Source of the DNA: Evernia prunastri
Taxonomy: Eukaryota > Ascomycota > Lecanoromycetes > Lecanorales > Parmeliaceae
Assembly (NCBI GenBank): GCA_003184365.1
Contig: NKYR01000021.1
Location: forward strand, 62,001 to 126,000
DNA length: 64,000 nucleotides
Direction of reading: 5' to 3'
Shown here: positions 63,045 to 64,000 of the stretch, in pieces
Layout: each line of letters starts with the position of its first letter
Position numbering within the stretch: position 1 is the stretch's first letter
The notes under the pieces: generated by a model
What the model saw: only the letters and a program-made list of their open reading frames with translations
Told to the model about the DNA's origin: nothing
The model's database searches: none
Position numbers and translations under genes: made by a program

Positions 63045-64000
63045 ATGTCACACGAAACCTACACCCCCGCCTTTCTCCCCAACAAAACTCCCCATCCCAC
63101 CCCCTACATCTCTTACGGCACCCCCTACCCCACCGCCTGCGCCCACCACATCCACACCACCTTTCATGCCCGCCGTCCCTACATCCTCGCCTCCGGCACC
63201 CTCAGCCGCACCACCGACTCCCTCACCACCCTCATCACCGCCCTCGAATCCACCCTCGGCCCCAACGCCGTCGTCGGCGTCACAAAGGGCATCAAACCCC
63301 ACACCCACTACTCCGAGGTCCTCCCTATCGTCTCCGAAGCCAAAGCCGCCGACGCGGACATCCTCGTCACGCTCGGCGGCGGCAGCCTGACCGACGCGGC
63401 GAAAGTCGTCACGCTCGCGCTCGCCAACGACGCTACGACCAAAGAGGGCTTGGAATCGCTCTACTTCGACAGCCCCACCCTCCGCGACCCGCTCCTCCCC
63501 GCAACGGTCCCGATCGTCTGCATCCCCACTTCTCTCTCCGCGGGCGAGTACACGCCCCTGGCCGGCGCCACCAACGACGACACCAAGCACAAACACTCCT
63601 TCCAGCACCCCTCCATCGGCCCGCGCCTCGTCATCCTCAGCCCCGACCTCAGCGCCACGACCCCCTTGCCCATCTGGCTGAGCACGGGCGTGCGCGCCGT
63701 CGACCACTGCGTCGAGGCCATGTGCAGCACCGCCTCCACGCCCGAAGCGGACGCGAACGGGGCCGCGGGCCTGCGGCAGCTCGTCCCGGGCCTGCTGGCG
63801 GTGAAGCGGGAGCCCGGCGACCTGGCGGCGCGCATGCGGTGCCTGCTCGGGGCAAGGGATGCCATCGGCTGCGGGCTGCTGCGCGTGCCGATGGGGGCGA
63901 GCCATGGAATCGGGCACCAGCTGGGCCCGCTGGGGGTCGGGCACGGGGACACGAGCTGCGTCCTGTTGCCCGCGGTCATGCGGTACAACAAGCGCGTCAA
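63045..64000 (+). CDS. Iron-type alcohol dehydrogenase/maleylacetate reductase family, cut by the right edge
   Basis: From the ATG at 63045 the frame is open to the window end (318 codons). It begins MSHETYTPAF and shows the group III (Fe-type) ADH pattern: an N-terminal Rossmann-like part with RPYILASGTLSRTTDSLTTL and VVGVTKGIKPHTHYSEVLPI, the NAD(P)-binding VTLGGGSLTDAAKV, the substrate region IPTSLSAGEYTPLAG, and the metal-ligand helices VRAVDHCVEAM and GASHGIGHQLGPLG. Such fungal enzymes reduce maleylacetate or related compounds, or oxidise alcohols. Very GC-rich codon use gives a long antisense open frame, which I discount. The C-terminus lies outside the window. Confidence 0.9.
   Translation, partial: MSHETYTPAFLPNKTPHPTPYISYGTPYPTACAHHIHTTFHARRPYILASGTLSRTTDSLTTLITALESTLGPNAVVGVTKGIKPHTHYSEVLPIVSEAKAADADILVTLGGGSLTDAAKVVTLALANDATTKEGLESLYFDSPTLRDPLLPATVPIVCIPTSLSAGEYTPLAGATNDDTKHKHSFQHPSIGPRLVILSPDLSATTPLPIWLSTGVRAVDHCVEAMCSTASTPEADANGAAGLRQLVPGLLAVKREPGDLAARMRCLLGARDAIGCGLLRVPMGASHGIGHQLGPLGVGHGDTSCVLLPAVMRYNKRV

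Noticed and set aside
63048..63944. 298-codon minus-strand ORF opposite the alcohol dehydrogenase
   Set aside because: Glycine/Val-rich antisense frame caused by GC-rich codon use; the plus frame has the Fe-ADH motifs.

Overview
This is genomic DNA of a filamentous ascomycete (Pezizomycotina). Most genes are split by short introns (about 50-120 nt) with GTRNGT-like donors, CTRAY-type branch points and CAG/TAG acceptors. The gene set is fungal: fimbrin, Ubp14, Rfa1, Rft1, Dbp3, a GRASP protein, PC4/Sub1, two fungal rhodopsin-domain proteins and P450s. Class and genus cannot be fixed from the sequence alone. Exon structures were built by hand and checked for frame continuity across every junction.

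Layout. Positions 1-8 kb hold the start of a probable transporter cut by the window edge, a MITE-like inverted-repeat element, a 7-TM rhodopsin-domain protein, and then a divergent pair: a secreted repeat precursor (72-bp repeats, Lys-Arg at unit ends) and a complete UstYa-family (DUF3328) membrane oxidase. This pair has the signature of a fungal ribosomal peptide (dikaritin/ustiloxin-type RiPP) locus. Positions 7.7-16.2 kb carry mostly housekeeping-type genes: a 61-residue membrane protein, an HhH-GPD-like protein, an SDR, Sub1 and GRASP, followed by an AusD-like methyltransferase. Positions 16.4-43 kb are gene-poor and accessory. They hold a second rhodopsin-domain protein, a second secreted repeat precursor followed by a second UstYa gene (both interrupted by in-frame TAA codons), a GST, an intact P450, a RING protein fused to TFIIB-like cyclin repeats, a small secreted protein, an APH-like kinase, a frameshifted P450 and a CorA-like relic. 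From 43 kb onward the window is a dense conserved block: fimbrin, Ubp14, a dienelactone-hydrolase-like protein and Rfa1. After a gap comes a DUF2235 hydrolase fused to a P-loop GTPase, flanked by diverged direct repeats. A quinone oxidoreductase, Rft1, Dbp3 and an iron-type alcohol dehydrogenase (cut by the right edge) finish the window.

How the genes may work together. The precursor and UstYa at 4-6.6 kb look functional. Secretion and Kex2-type cleavage would release 24-residue units with conserved tyrosines, and UstYa enzymes are known to cyclise such cores. The methyltransferase, GST and P450s at 15-39 kb could be tailoring enzymes, but they are dispersed among unrelated genes and the link is inference. 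The second precursor/UstYa pair and the second P450 appear to be decaying, so the region looks like an accessory metabolite locus under turnover next to a conserved core segment.
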